NCBI GenBank assembly: GCA_045531795.1
Contig: JAZSET010000123.1
Span: forward strand, 1 to 7,057
Reading direction: 5' to 3'
DNA length: 7,057 nucleotides
Origin: UBA4717 sp045531795
GTDB taxonomy: Bacteria > Bacillota > Clostridia > Oscillospirales > CAG-272
Under the pieces are notes generated by a model. The model was not told the origin of the DNA. It saw only the letters and a list, made by a program, of their open reading frames with translations, and did no database searches. Below are positions 1 through 6,032 of this stretch, one piece after another; the stretch's first letter is position 1, and each line of letters starts with the position of its first letter. Both the position numbers and the translations under genes were made by a program.

Positions 1-726
1 TACCTCTGGCCTGAAATGGCAAGAGTTATTTCCGAACTGCACCCCTCTTGGGTGCTTGGTGAGAATGTTGCCGGCTTTATCGGTATGGGGCTCGACAAAA
101 CGGTTTTTGACCTGGAACGCGAAGGATACGCTGTTCAAACATACGTATATCCGGCTTGCGGCGTCGGCGCATGGCATGAGCGCTCAAGAACTTTTATCAT
201 CGCGGTTGATGTTTCCCACACCACTTGCCTCCGACAATACCAACAGCAAGAAAGATGCAATGCGGATGGATGTGTTTCTGTCGGAAAACGGGATATTCAG
301 AAAGAAAAATCCCAACGGGAGAATTTGGAGTCTTCCTCTGTCGGCAGCGGGATTTTACTTAACACCGGTAGCCTCGGACGGCCTGCGCTCGACATTTCCT
401 GTGGATATGATGATGAAAAGCAAGGACAAGGCAAATCTTGCGGCACAAGTAGTACAGCGGGAAATGCCGACAAGCGACAAAGCAGCACTCAATCCCGATT
501 GGGTGGAATGGTTAATGGGTTTCCCTTATGGCTGGACGGACATACATTGTGGCAACGAGAACCTGCGGGCATTCCCCGTGTAACCGAGAGAATGGACGGC
601 AGAGCCGATAGACTTAAAAGTCTTGGTAATGCGGTTTGTCCTCCGCAGGTGTACCCGATATTAAAATGTATTGCAGATATAGAGCTATGCGCTTGTAAGG
701 ATAAATGTGTGTTTGATTTAGAGTAG
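1..726 (+). CDS. C5-cytosine DNA methyltransferase, C-terminal part (5' end outside window), with two compensating frameshifts
   Basis: The reading frame is open from base 1, so the gene starts upstream and the catalytic PCQ motif is not visible. The first residues (YLWPEMARVI, then GENVAGF) match methyltransferase motif VI, with ENV at about nt 61-69. HERSRTFIIA (nt 175-204) fits motif VIII. RLKSLGNAVCPPQVYPIL (nt 610-663) is the conserved C-terminal motif X region. Such enzymes methylate cytosine C5 in double-stranded DNA using S-adenosylmethionine. Between about nt 210 and 547 this frame gives an unrecognisable polar sequence, while the family-like target-recognition sequence lies in frame 2 (see the separate entry). 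The simplest reading is a +1 shift near 205-212 and a -1 shift near 541-550. The frame-1 product would keep the conserved ends but have a scrambled specificity domain, so it is probably inactive or altered. Sequencing error is possible. The family call is firm; function is doubtful. Confidence 0.85.
   Translation, partial: YLWPEMARVISELHPSWVLGENVAGFIGMGLDKTVFDLEREGYAVQTYVYPACGVGAWHERSRTFIIAVDVSHTTCLRQYQQQERCNADGCVSVGKRDIQKEKSQRENLESSSVGSGILLNTGSLGRPALDISCGYDDEKQGQGKSCGTSSTAGNADKRQSSTQSRLGGMVNGFPLWLDGHTLWQREPAGIPRVTERMDGRADRLKSLGNAVCPPQVYPILKCIADIELCACKDKCVFDLE
209..547 (+). other. Displaced target-recognition segment of the methyltransferase, in frame 2
   Basis: Frame 2 (codon starts at 209, 212, and so on) reads MFPTPLASDNT, then LTPVASDGL, then LNPDWVEWLMGFPYGWTDI at about nt 488-544. 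I recognise these strings as typical of the target-recognition and C-terminal region of phage- and ICE-type C5 methyltransferases. The LNPxWVEWLMGFPxGWT block is normally followed by an IPRV...RLKxLGNAV block, which here lies in frame 1 from about nt 550. The true ancestral reading is therefore frame 1, then frame 2, then frame 1. Frame 2 stops at 581-583, shortly after the expected return point. Frame 2 upstream of about 205 is only a shadow of frame 1, so this is not a separate gene. Confidence 0.8.
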
Positions 727-760
727 CAGATTTTAATATATACAAAATGAGGTGAGAATT

Positions 761-946
761 TTGCGAAATAAAGAATTATACAACAATAGCGGGTGTATTG
801 ACAAAACGGCCTATGAAGCGTTAAAAAATATTCGCCGTGAGGAACGCAGAGCCCTTATAAACCTTTTGAGGCTGACAGCAGAAAATCACGGGTACGAGAT
901 TACAAACCGCATTGAACTTCGGGAAATCAAGGAGGTTGATTTTTAA
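761..946 (+). CDS. Small hypothetical protein (61 aa), ICE accessory gene
   Basis: I do not recognise this protein. I chose the TTG start at 761 because a good ribosome site (GAGGTGAG, about 749-756) lies five bases upstream. The GTG at 752, which would give 64 aa, lies inside that site. The product is short, charged and probably helical: RREERRALINLLRLTAENHGYEIT in its middle is rich in arginine, glutamate and leucine, without a signal peptide or membrane segment, so it is expected to be cytoplasmic. Its stop codon (944-946) overlaps the ATG of the next gene by one base, which implies translational coupling. It begins 34 bases after the methyltransferase stop with no visible terminator, so it is probably co-transcribed with it. 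No function is assigned. Confidence 0.65.
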   Translation: MRNKELYNNSGCIDKTAYEALKNIRREERRALINLLRLTAENHGYEITNRIELREIKEVDF

Positions 947-1701
947 TGCGAATAGACCACGACAATTATGAGGTGTATAGCAATTCCCGTATTATACACG
1001 GAACGAATATTGAGATAGACCACAGTATTTATTTCAAGGGTGATTGCGATATTTCCGACCTTATTCAAATGTCTGCAAAAGACGTTGAGAGGTTTCGTAA
1101 TAAAAGTATTGCAAATGAAAACAAGGCATACGAAAAGGTATTGCAGGCTCTTTCAGAATGGGAAAAGGAAGCACTTGTTACCAAAAGGCATAACCGGGCG
1201 CTCGATTATCTTAATACACCTCCCATTGAGCATACAGGCAATAAATGGGTGGACGCAAAGTATGACTATAAAGAGCGCAGTAATATGGTTTACTTTATGC
1301 AATACAGGATTTATAAAAGGCAAGCCAGAAACGGAATGTTGAAATGGGACGTATCTTGGACTGTTCGTACACAAAGGGCACCGGGCCAAGCTGCGTTAGT
1401 TCTCGGAAATCAGGAGAAAACATATTCAAGTCAGGAAGCGGCTGAAAAGTATATCCAAAACAGAATTGCAGAATACGACCACTTGTTTACAGAAATATCG
1501 CCTGTTATCCCTGATATTTATAAATATAATTTCAGCGTAAATGGTGTATTGTTACCGGGATATACAACAGTTTCAATGCAGAAAGCTATTGACGAGAAAA
1601 AGCCCTCTATCAAAGGTCAGCTAAACGAACTTAAAAGTCAGACAAAAAACAATTCAAAGACGGAGCCGGCAAAAAAAAAATCTGCTCCCGAACTTGAATA
1701 G
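946..1701 (+). CDS. Hypothetical ICE protein (251 aa), unknown function
   Basis: The ATG at 946 overlaps the previous stop and is preceded by AAGGAGG (929-935) at a spacing of 10 bases, so the start is well supported. The protein is soluble by eye, with no signal peptide or membrane segment. Residues 113-140 (MVYFMQYRIYKR... then LKWDVSWTVRT) look like beta strands. Residues 160-182 look helical. Residues 180-207 hold the string HLFTEISPVIP, then NGVLLPGYTT. From memory this string recurs in unnamed proteins of Clostridia conjugative elements, but I cannot assign a Pfam family. The C-terminal 40 residues are lysine-rich and low in complexity, encoded partly by a run of ten A at 1671-1680. Context places it in the accessory part of the element, just upstream of the envelope genes. 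Confidence 0.75.
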   Translation: MRIDHDNYEVYSNSRIIHGTNIEIDHSIYFKGDCDISDLIQMSAKDVERFRNKSIANENKAYEKVLQALSEWEKEALVTKRHNRALDYLNTPPIEHTGNKWVDAKYDYKERSNMVYFMQYRIYKRQARNGMLKWDVSWTVRTQRAPGQAALVLGNQEKTYSSQEAAEKYIQNRIAEYDHLFTEISPVIPDIYKYNFSVNGVLLPGYTTVSMQKAIDEKKPSIKGQLNELKSQTKNNSKTEPAKKKSAPELE

Positions 1702-1703
1702 GC

Positions 1704-1710
1704 GGAGGTG
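1704..1710 (+). promoter_or_regulatory. Ribosome binding site for the NlpC/P60 gene
   Basis: GGAGGTG lies four bases before the ATG at 1715 and fixes that start. It sits in the 13-base gap after the previous stop, so the two genes are probably on one transcript. Confidence 0.7.
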
Positions 1711-1714
1711 AAAA

Positions 1715-4123
1715 ATGAGCAAGGACAAAGAATTTAAGGCAAAAAACAGAGACTTGAATTTTTCAAAGCCTCAAAAGGACGATACAGTTCTCGGACGGCA
1801 AAACCGACCTGAAGAACACAAAACGGATTTATCTTCTTCAAAGAAAAACCGTATGTATCAGCAACGGCAGGAAGTCCACGAACAGCCTATTGATGTTACT
1901 GAAACCAAAACGGATATTTCTCAAAATTCTGTATCAGATACGGTAATAAATAACACAGAAAATCCCATATATGAGCATAACGCTTTTGATACAAAAGAAA
2001 ATATCCCCGAACATTCGGAACAGTCAAAGACGGCAGAATCGGTAAAAGGTACACAAAGAAAACAGGCTGAAAAATTCCGGGCAAATAATGACGCTTCCGT
2101 TCCTGATGAAAAAGCAGCAGCGGAAACACCCATTGAAAAATCGGAACCTGTTTCTCCGGCTGATACGAAAGATTTACAGGCAGATATTCCTCCTCCTGCT
2201 CCAAAGGGCGAAAGATACAATATTCAGGACGCTATGCACGAAAACAAGCAGGCGTTTGATATTGTAGAAAAGAACACCGATTTTAAGCTGGGACGGCAGG
2301 AGCACACAGCCCCGAAAGGTACACAGGAGAAAAAAGGCATAAAGCCTAAAAACAAAAACCGACTGTACCAAAAGGAGCATACAAAGGCTGATGAAGCAAC
2401 GCAGAGCGTTTCATCAGAACAGAGTGCCGAGCCAGAAACAGCTAAATCGGAAAAATCGGACACGGCGGAAAATCTTGACGAGGAAATTCCTCTGCAAGAG
2501 AATTTTCAATTTGACCGCACTAAAAAATATGAACAGCGAGCCGAAAAGCTGCGCCACAGAGCAGATAAGGCACGCAAAAAGGCACCCCATAACACCAAAA
2601 TCAAGCGGCAGCGTGTGTATGATGAAAAGAAACAAAAGGCAAAGACACGGTTACAGTTTGAGGACGAAGCAAAGCCGGTTAGCGATAACCGATACACTTT
2701 TGTCAAAAACTCTGCCACCTTTGCAAGCAACAAAGTTTTGTTAAAGGCACACAACAAAATCCGTGAGGTTGAGCGTGAAAATTCTTCCGTTGAAGCGGCA
2801 CATAAGTCCGAAGAAACAGCGGAAAGATTTGCGGCTCACAGTATGAGGTTGCAAAAGAATTTATCTCAAAAGCGAAAAAACGCACCTCTTAAAAAGGCGC
2901 AGCGCTTACAGGAAAAAGCCGAAAAAGCAGAGATAAAGGCTTTATACGAAAAAACTTTGAAAGAACACCCCGAACTGAAAAAGTCGGAGGTAAAAAAATT
3001 CATTCAGAAACAGCGTATAAAGAAACAATATCAGAAAGCAAAGCGAGCCGAACAGACGGCAAAACAGGCAAAAAAAGCAGCACAGAATACAAAGGCTGTA
3101 ACGGCAAGGATTGCCGCTTTTGTATGGCGGCACAAAGCCGTGTTCGGTATAATACTTGCTATCTTTCTTTTGTTCGCTTGGCTTGGCAGTGTTTTAACAT
3201 CTTGCTCAATTATGGGTACACAGGGCGGCGGCTCTCTTATGGTTTCCTCTTACTTTGCAGAGGACGACGATATATACGCAGCAGAAGATTATTATATAGG
3301 TCTTGAACAGAGTTTACAAAACCGTATTGACAACATTGAAAACGAGTATTCCGGCTATGACGAATACAGATACAATGTTGCAGGAATAGGCCACAATCCT
3401 TATGAACTCATTTCATATCTTACTGCGGTATATCAGGATTTCAAAGCAAATGAGATTGAGGACGAGCTTGACGCTCTTTTTAATACTCAATACCATTTGA
3501 GAATTACCGAAACGAGCGAGCAGCGAACAGACAGCGAGGGTAATACCTATACTTACAAGATATTAAATGTTACGCTCACAAACAGCGGTTTTACTACAAC
3601 ATTAAATGCAGACCAGCAGGAGCTATATAATATCTATCTTGCAAGCAAGGGCAACCGTGATTACCTCTTTGCTGATGATATTTATTCTAATGTTACACAG
3701 AGTCCGTATAACGACTATGAAATACCGAGTGCGGCACTATCGGACGAAACTTTCAGAAAGCTCATAACGGAAGCCGAAAAGTATTTAGGTTATCCGTATG
3801 TATGGGGCGGCTCAAGTCCGTCAACCTCTTTTGATTGTTCCGGCTTTGTATGCTGGGTATTCAAAAATTCCGGCGTATATCCTCTTTCCCGAACTACTGC
3901 ACAGGGTATTTTCAATCAATGTACGGCGGTGAGACCTTCGGAAGCAAAACCGGGAGATATTATTTTCTTCACAGGTACATACAACAGCGGAAGTCCTGTA
4001 TCTCACGTTGGTATTTATGTCGGTAACGGAATGATGATACATTGCGGAAACCCAATCCAATATGCAAGCGTAAACAGCAGCTATTGGAACTCGCATTTTT
4101 ACGCCTACGGGCGACTTAATTAA
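1715..4123 (+). CDS. CD1108-like mobile element protein with C-terminal NlpC/P60 (C40) peptidase domain, 802 aa
   Basis: Bitopic membrane protein predicted to open peptidoglycan during conjugation. Residues 1-265 are disordered, polar and Lys/Glu/Gln-rich, with repeated LGRQ and KNRxYQ motifs. Residues 266-475 are strongly basic and probably helical or coiled-coil. One membrane segment covers about 476-494 (VFGIILAIFLLFAWLGSVL), preceded by basic WRHK, which predicts an N-inside orientation. Residues 500-685 form an outside linker domain containing AGIGHNPYELISYLT. Residues 686-802 are the NlpC/P60 domain: YVWGGSS, then DCSGF with catalytic Cys708, SHVGIY with His764, and His776 as likely third catalytic residue. 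All key residues are present. This domain normally cuts cell-wall peptide stems. In Tn1549-like elements this family lies next to the VirB4 and DUF4315/DUF4366 genes, as here for the latter two. The family call is firm; the exact role in transfer is inferred. Confidence 0.92.
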   Translation: MSKDKEFKAKNRDLNFSKPQKDDTVLGRQNRPEEHKTDLSSSKKNRMYQQRQEVHEQPIDVTETKTDISQNSVSDTVINNTENPIYEHNAFDTKENIPEHSEQSKTAESVKGTQRKQAEKFRANNDASVPDEKAAAETPIEKSEPVSPADTKDLQADIPPPAPKGERYNIQDAMHENKQAFDIVEKNTDFKLGRQEHTAPKGTQEKKGIKPKNKNRLYQKEHTKADEATQSVSSEQSAEPETAKSEKSDTAENLDEEIPLQENFQFDRTKKYEQRAEKLRHRADKARKKAPHNTKIKRQRVYDEKKQKAKTRLQFEDEAKPVSDNRYTFVKNSATFASNKVLLKAHNKIREVERENSSVEAAHKSEETAERFAAHSMRLQKNLSQKRKNAPLKKAQRLQEKAEKAEIKALYEKTLKEHPELKKSEVKKFIQKQRIKKQYQKAKRAEQTAKQAKKAAQNTKAVTARIAAFVWRHKAVFGIILAIFLLFAWLGSVLTSCSIMGTQGGGSLMVSSYFAEDDDIYAAEDYYIGLEQSLQNRIDNIENEYSGYDEYRYNVAGIGHNPYELISYLTAVYQDFKANEIEDELDALFNTQYHLRITETSEQRTDSEGNTYTYKILNVTLTNSGFTTTLNADQQELYNIYLASKGNRDYLFADDIYSNVTQSPYNDYEIPSAALSDETFRKLITEAEKYLGYPYVWGGSSPSTSFDCSGFVCWVFKNSGVYPLSRTTAQGIFNQCTAVRPSEAKPGDIIFFTGTYNSGSPVSHVGIYVGNGMMIHCGNPIQYASVNSSYWNSHFYAYGRLN

Positions 4124-4154
4124 AACAATAAAATTACAAGGAGTGATTTCTACT

Positions 4155-4469
4155 ATGGCAACTATTGATAAGATTAACAAGGATATTGCGTCTGCAAGGG
4201 CAAAAATCGCCGAGCTGCAGAAAAGAATCCGTACACTTGAAGCGCAGAAGATTGAGGAAGAAAACTTACAGATTGTGAAATTGGTTAAGACCGTAAACCT
4301 CGACCAGAAAACTCTTACGGTATTCCTTAAAGCTTATGCAAAAGGCGATATTACTCTCCCTGACGAATACAAGGCAGAACTCGAAAAAGGTAATAAAAAG
4401 GCTGAAAATCAGAACGAGCAGAAACCTGCAGAACAGAAACAGGAGGGTGGCAACAATGAGAAGAAATAA
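4155..4469 (+). CDS. DUF4315 family protein (104 aa)
   Basis: I chose the ATG at 4155 because AAGGAG at 4138-4143 lies upstream at a reasonable spacing and because family members start MAT. The GTG at 4143 overlaps that ribosome site. Residues 1-37 form a clear coiled coil (KINKDIASARAKIAELQKR, then LEAQKIEEE). This is followed by NLQIVKLVKTVNLDQKTLTVFLKAYAKG, the typical conserved block of this family, and a Lys/Glu/Gln-rich tail. The protein is soluble and presumably cytoplasmic. Its biochemical function is unknown, but it almost always travels with the NlpC/P60 and DUF4366 genes in Clostridia conjugative elements. Its last 14 bases overlap the start of the DUF4366 gene, so translation of the two is probably coupled. 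Confidence 0.88.
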   Translation: MATIDKINKDIASARAKIAELQKRIRTLEAQKIEEENLQIVKLVKTVNLDQKTLTVFLKAYAKGDITLPDEYKAELEKGNKKAENQNEQKPAEQKQEGGNNEKK

Positions 4470-5103
4470 GATGTTTAAGATTATGGCGGCGGTACTTTCC
4501 GTCGCCTTTATGTTATCCGGCATGACGGCTTTTGCGTTCAGCACAGAGTCGGAAGCTACGGCGAGCACCGAAACAGTTATTGAAGATAACCGTACTCTTA
4601 CCCCGAAAGGAAACGCTGACCTTTTGGACGACGTTTCAGATAGTGAAGATTTGCAGTTTATAACCGTAACTGCAAGGGACGGAAATGTTTTCTATTTCGT
4701 AATCGACCACGCAGCAGAAAACGAAAATGTATATTTCCTTAATGTTGTTGATGAGAGCGACCTCGAAGCTCTTGCAGAGGAAAGCGAAGAAAAAACGGAA
4801 GAAATACCCGTTAGCGAGCCCGAACAGAAAGAGCCGGAGCCACAGGAACCGGAGGAACCCGAAAAAGAGCCTGAAAAGGAATCAGGCGGCAACGCAGGTT
4901 TTTTTGTTGTAATTCTGCTTCTTGCAGGTGCGGCAGGCGTAGGCGCTTACTATTACAAAGTTGTACTGCCGAAAAAGAAACTTGAACAGGCTGATGACTT
5001 GGAAGATTTTGAGTTTGAGGAATACGACGAGGACGACGGCGAAGAAACGGAGCTTGATGAAACAGAGGACGAGGAATATTCGGAAGATATAGAGAATGAA
5101 TAA
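4456..5103 (+). CDS. DUF4366 (CD1107-like) mobile element membrane protein, 215 aa
   Basis: The ATG at 4456 has AGGAGG (4441-4446) nine bases upstream, and it puts a proper signal peptide at the N-terminus: basic MRRNKMFK, then hydrophobic IMAAVLSVAFMLSGMTAFAF, with likely cleavage after about residue 27. In-frame starts further upstream would bury this signal. Residues 30-105 form a small outside domain containing LQFITVTARDGNVFYFVIDH and ENVYFLNVVDE, the DUF4366 core. Residues 112-143 are a Glu/Pro/Lys-rich stalk. Residues 148-167 are a Gly/Ala-rich membrane segment, followed by KVVLPKKK, which predicts the C-terminus inside. The last 35 residues are a very acidic tail. It is probably an envelope partner of the conjugation machine; its exact role is unknown. 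It overlaps the DUF4315 gene by 14 bases and is the last gene of this block. Confidence 0.88.
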   Translation: MRRNKMFKIMAAVLSVAFMLSGMTAFAFSTESEATASTETVIEDNRTLTPKGNADLLDDVSDSEDLQFITVTARDGNVFYFVIDHAAENENVYFLNVVDESDLEALAEESEEKTEEIPVSEPEQKEPEPQEPEEPEKEPEKESGGNAGFFVVILLLAGAAGVGAYYYKVVLPKKKLEQADDLEDFEFEEYDEDDGEETELDETEDEEYSEDIENE

Positions 5104-5135
5104 GTTGCAGTATTAGATTTCTGTTGTTTCAGATG

Positions 5136-5164
5136 TGGACATATTACTCTATTTGTGTTATAAT
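5136..5164 (+). promoter_or_regulatory. Sigma-A type promoter with extended -10
   Basis: TGGACA (5136-5141, five of six matches to TTGACA) is followed by a 17-base spacer and a perfect TATAAT (5159-5164). TG at 5156-5157 is in the extended -10 position. The expected start point is near 5171. It should drive the DUF4393 gene independently of the upstream transfer genes. Confidence 0.78.
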
Positions 5165-5179
5165 ACATTCATTATAACA
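5156..5179 (+). promoter_or_regulatory. Perfect 9-base inverted repeat over the -10 and start point (candidate operator)
   Basis: TGTTATAAT (5156-5164), then six bases (ACATTC), then ATTATAACA (5171-5179) is an exact inverted repeat. It covers the -10 element and the predicted start point, which is a classic place for a repressor site. No repressor gene is visible in the window. The right arm also places an extended -10-like TGTTATAAT on the minus strand, so a bidirectional promoter is an alternative. Confidence 0.5.
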
Positions 5180-5196
5180 AGAATGGAGAAGTGAGT

Positions 5197-5964
5197 ATGA
5201 AAAAAGAAACATTTTCTGCAGAAATAGCAAAGCAGTTGCCTATAAAAGATATATACAATGATACTGTTCACCCAGCTTTGAGTGAGGTTGGAAAGGCTCT
5301 TCAAGGGGTAACTCGTGTAGCGTTAACACCAATTACTGCAATGGTTTGGGGATATGACAAAATTGCCACATATTTGGATTATGCAATCCCGAAATACTTT
5401 GAAGATAGAAAAATTAAAAAAGAAAATATAATTACTCCCGATGTTTCTATTGCAGTTCCAGTAATTGAGGCTATGCGTTATACTGCACATAAACAAGAAT
5501 TGAGAGATATGTATAAAAACCTATTAGGGGCTGCAATGAATAGTGAAACAGCAGATGAAGTACATCCAGCATTTGTTGAGGTTATTAAGCAACTTTCTTC
5601 AAAAGAAGCAAGGTTTTTGAATTATTTACAGGGCTATCGAAAAGCTATGATTGATTTTGAAAGTTCAGTTGGATTTTTTAACAGGAATATAATTGATGTC
5701 TGTGAAGGGTTTTCAAATGAAGATACTGAAAGTTATATTAACAATTTTATTAGATTAGGGTTATTTGAGAAAACTCAAACTGTCAGAGAAACCTGTGAGG
5801 ACGAATTTATTGAAGTCGAAAAAATTGCTTTGAAACAGATTAGAGAATCGGCTTTAGAAGATGATGTTGAAATAGATTTAGACAACCTAAATATTAGGTT
5901 CTACTACTATTGGTTTCAACCGACTTCATTTGGTTACAACTTTGCAGACAATACTATGAACTAA
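5197..5964 (+). CDS. DUF4393 / Abi-alpha-like protein (255 aa), putative phage-defence cargo
   Basis: The ATG at 5197 is preceded by GGAG (5184-5187) at a spacing of nine bases; the GTG at 5191 would add only two residues. The sequence matches what I know of the DUF4393 family (Pfam now links it to Abi-alpha, abortive infection). Residues 26-52 (PALSEVGKALQGV, then LTPITAMVWGYDKI) form an amphipathic or weakly hydrophobic N-terminal block. Residues 79-132 (ITPDVSIAVPVIEAMRYTA, then ELRDMYKNLLGAAM, then HPAFVEVIKQLS) are the conserved core. The C-terminal third is more variable. There is no signal peptide or known catalytic motif. The gene has its own promoter and terminator, and its DNA is clearly more AT-rich than its neighbours: hand counts give 16 G/C in 5401-5460 against 24 in 6301-6360. 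This suggests separate acquisition. The family call is fairly sure; a role in phage defence is inferred. Confidence 0.8.
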   Translation: MKKETFSAEIAKQLPIKDIYNDTVHPALSEVGKALQGVTRVALTPITAMVWGYDKIATYLDYAIPKYFEDRKIKKENIITPDVSIAVPVIEAMRYTAHKQELRDMYKNLLGAAMNSETADEVHPAFVEVIKQLSSKEARFLNYLQGYRKAMIDFESSVGFFNRNIIDVCEGFSNEDTESYINNFIRLGLFEKTQTVRETCEDEFIEVEKIALKQIRESALEDDVEIDLDNLNIRFYYYWFQPTSFGYNFADNTMN

Positions 5965-5975
5965 AAAGTAATATC

Positions 5976-6008
5976 AAAACAGCACTCATTAACTTGGGTG
6001 CTGTTTTT
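5976..6008 (+). terminator. Strong intrinsic terminator of the DUF4393 gene
   Basis: A 13-pair stem (5976-5988 with 5995-6007, one G-U pair, core CAGCAC/GTGCTG) has a six-base loop and ends in five T (6004-6008). It begins 11 bases after the stop codon. It isolates the cargo unit and should reduce transcription into topB from this promoter. Confidence 0.88.
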
Positions 6009-6014
6009 GCGTTC

Positions 6015-6022
6015 AAAGGAGG
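6015..6022 (+). promoter_or_regulatory. Ribosome binding site for topB
   Basis: AAAGGAGG lies ten bases before the ATG at 6033, directly after the terminator. It fixes the start of topB. I see no clear promoter between the terminator and this gene. Confidence 0.75.
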
Positions 6023-6032
6023 ATTTAATTTA

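Noticed and set aside
56..583. Frame-2 open frame as an independent 175-aa gene
   Set aside because: Its first half is a shadow of the methyltransferase motifs in frame 1, with no ribosome site at 56. Only its second half (from about 209) is family-like, as the displaced part of the same gene.
1896..2220. Minus-strand open frames within the NlpC/P60 gene
   Set aside because: They are low-complexity shadows of the Lys/Glu-rich coding region, without starts or recognisable domains.
4336..4455. A longer N-terminus for the DUF4366 protein
   Set aside because: This stretch overlaps the DUF4315 gene in another frame and would bury an obvious signal peptide. The ATG at 4456 has a strong ribosome site.
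4801..4890. Glu/Pro-codon repeats in the DUF4366 gene as a DNA repeat element or CRISPR-like array
   Set aside because: The units are irregular and are explained by an E/P/K-rich protein stalk; there are no constant repeats or spacers.
4953..5168. Minus-strand Ser-rich open frame opposite the DUF4366 gene
   Set aside because: It is the antisense of the acidic tail (repeated GAN codons read backwards give Ser/Tyr), with no ribosome site or family match.
5158..5177. A canonical PerR or Fur box
   Set aside because: The arms match TTATAAT/ATTATAA, but the spacer is six bases rather than one, and the left arm is partly explained by the -10 element itself.
5104..6032. Target-site duplication or terminal inverted repeats flanking the DUF4393 unit
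   Set aside because: I compared the flanks at 5104-5135 and 6009-6032 by eye and found no convincing direct or inverted repeat.
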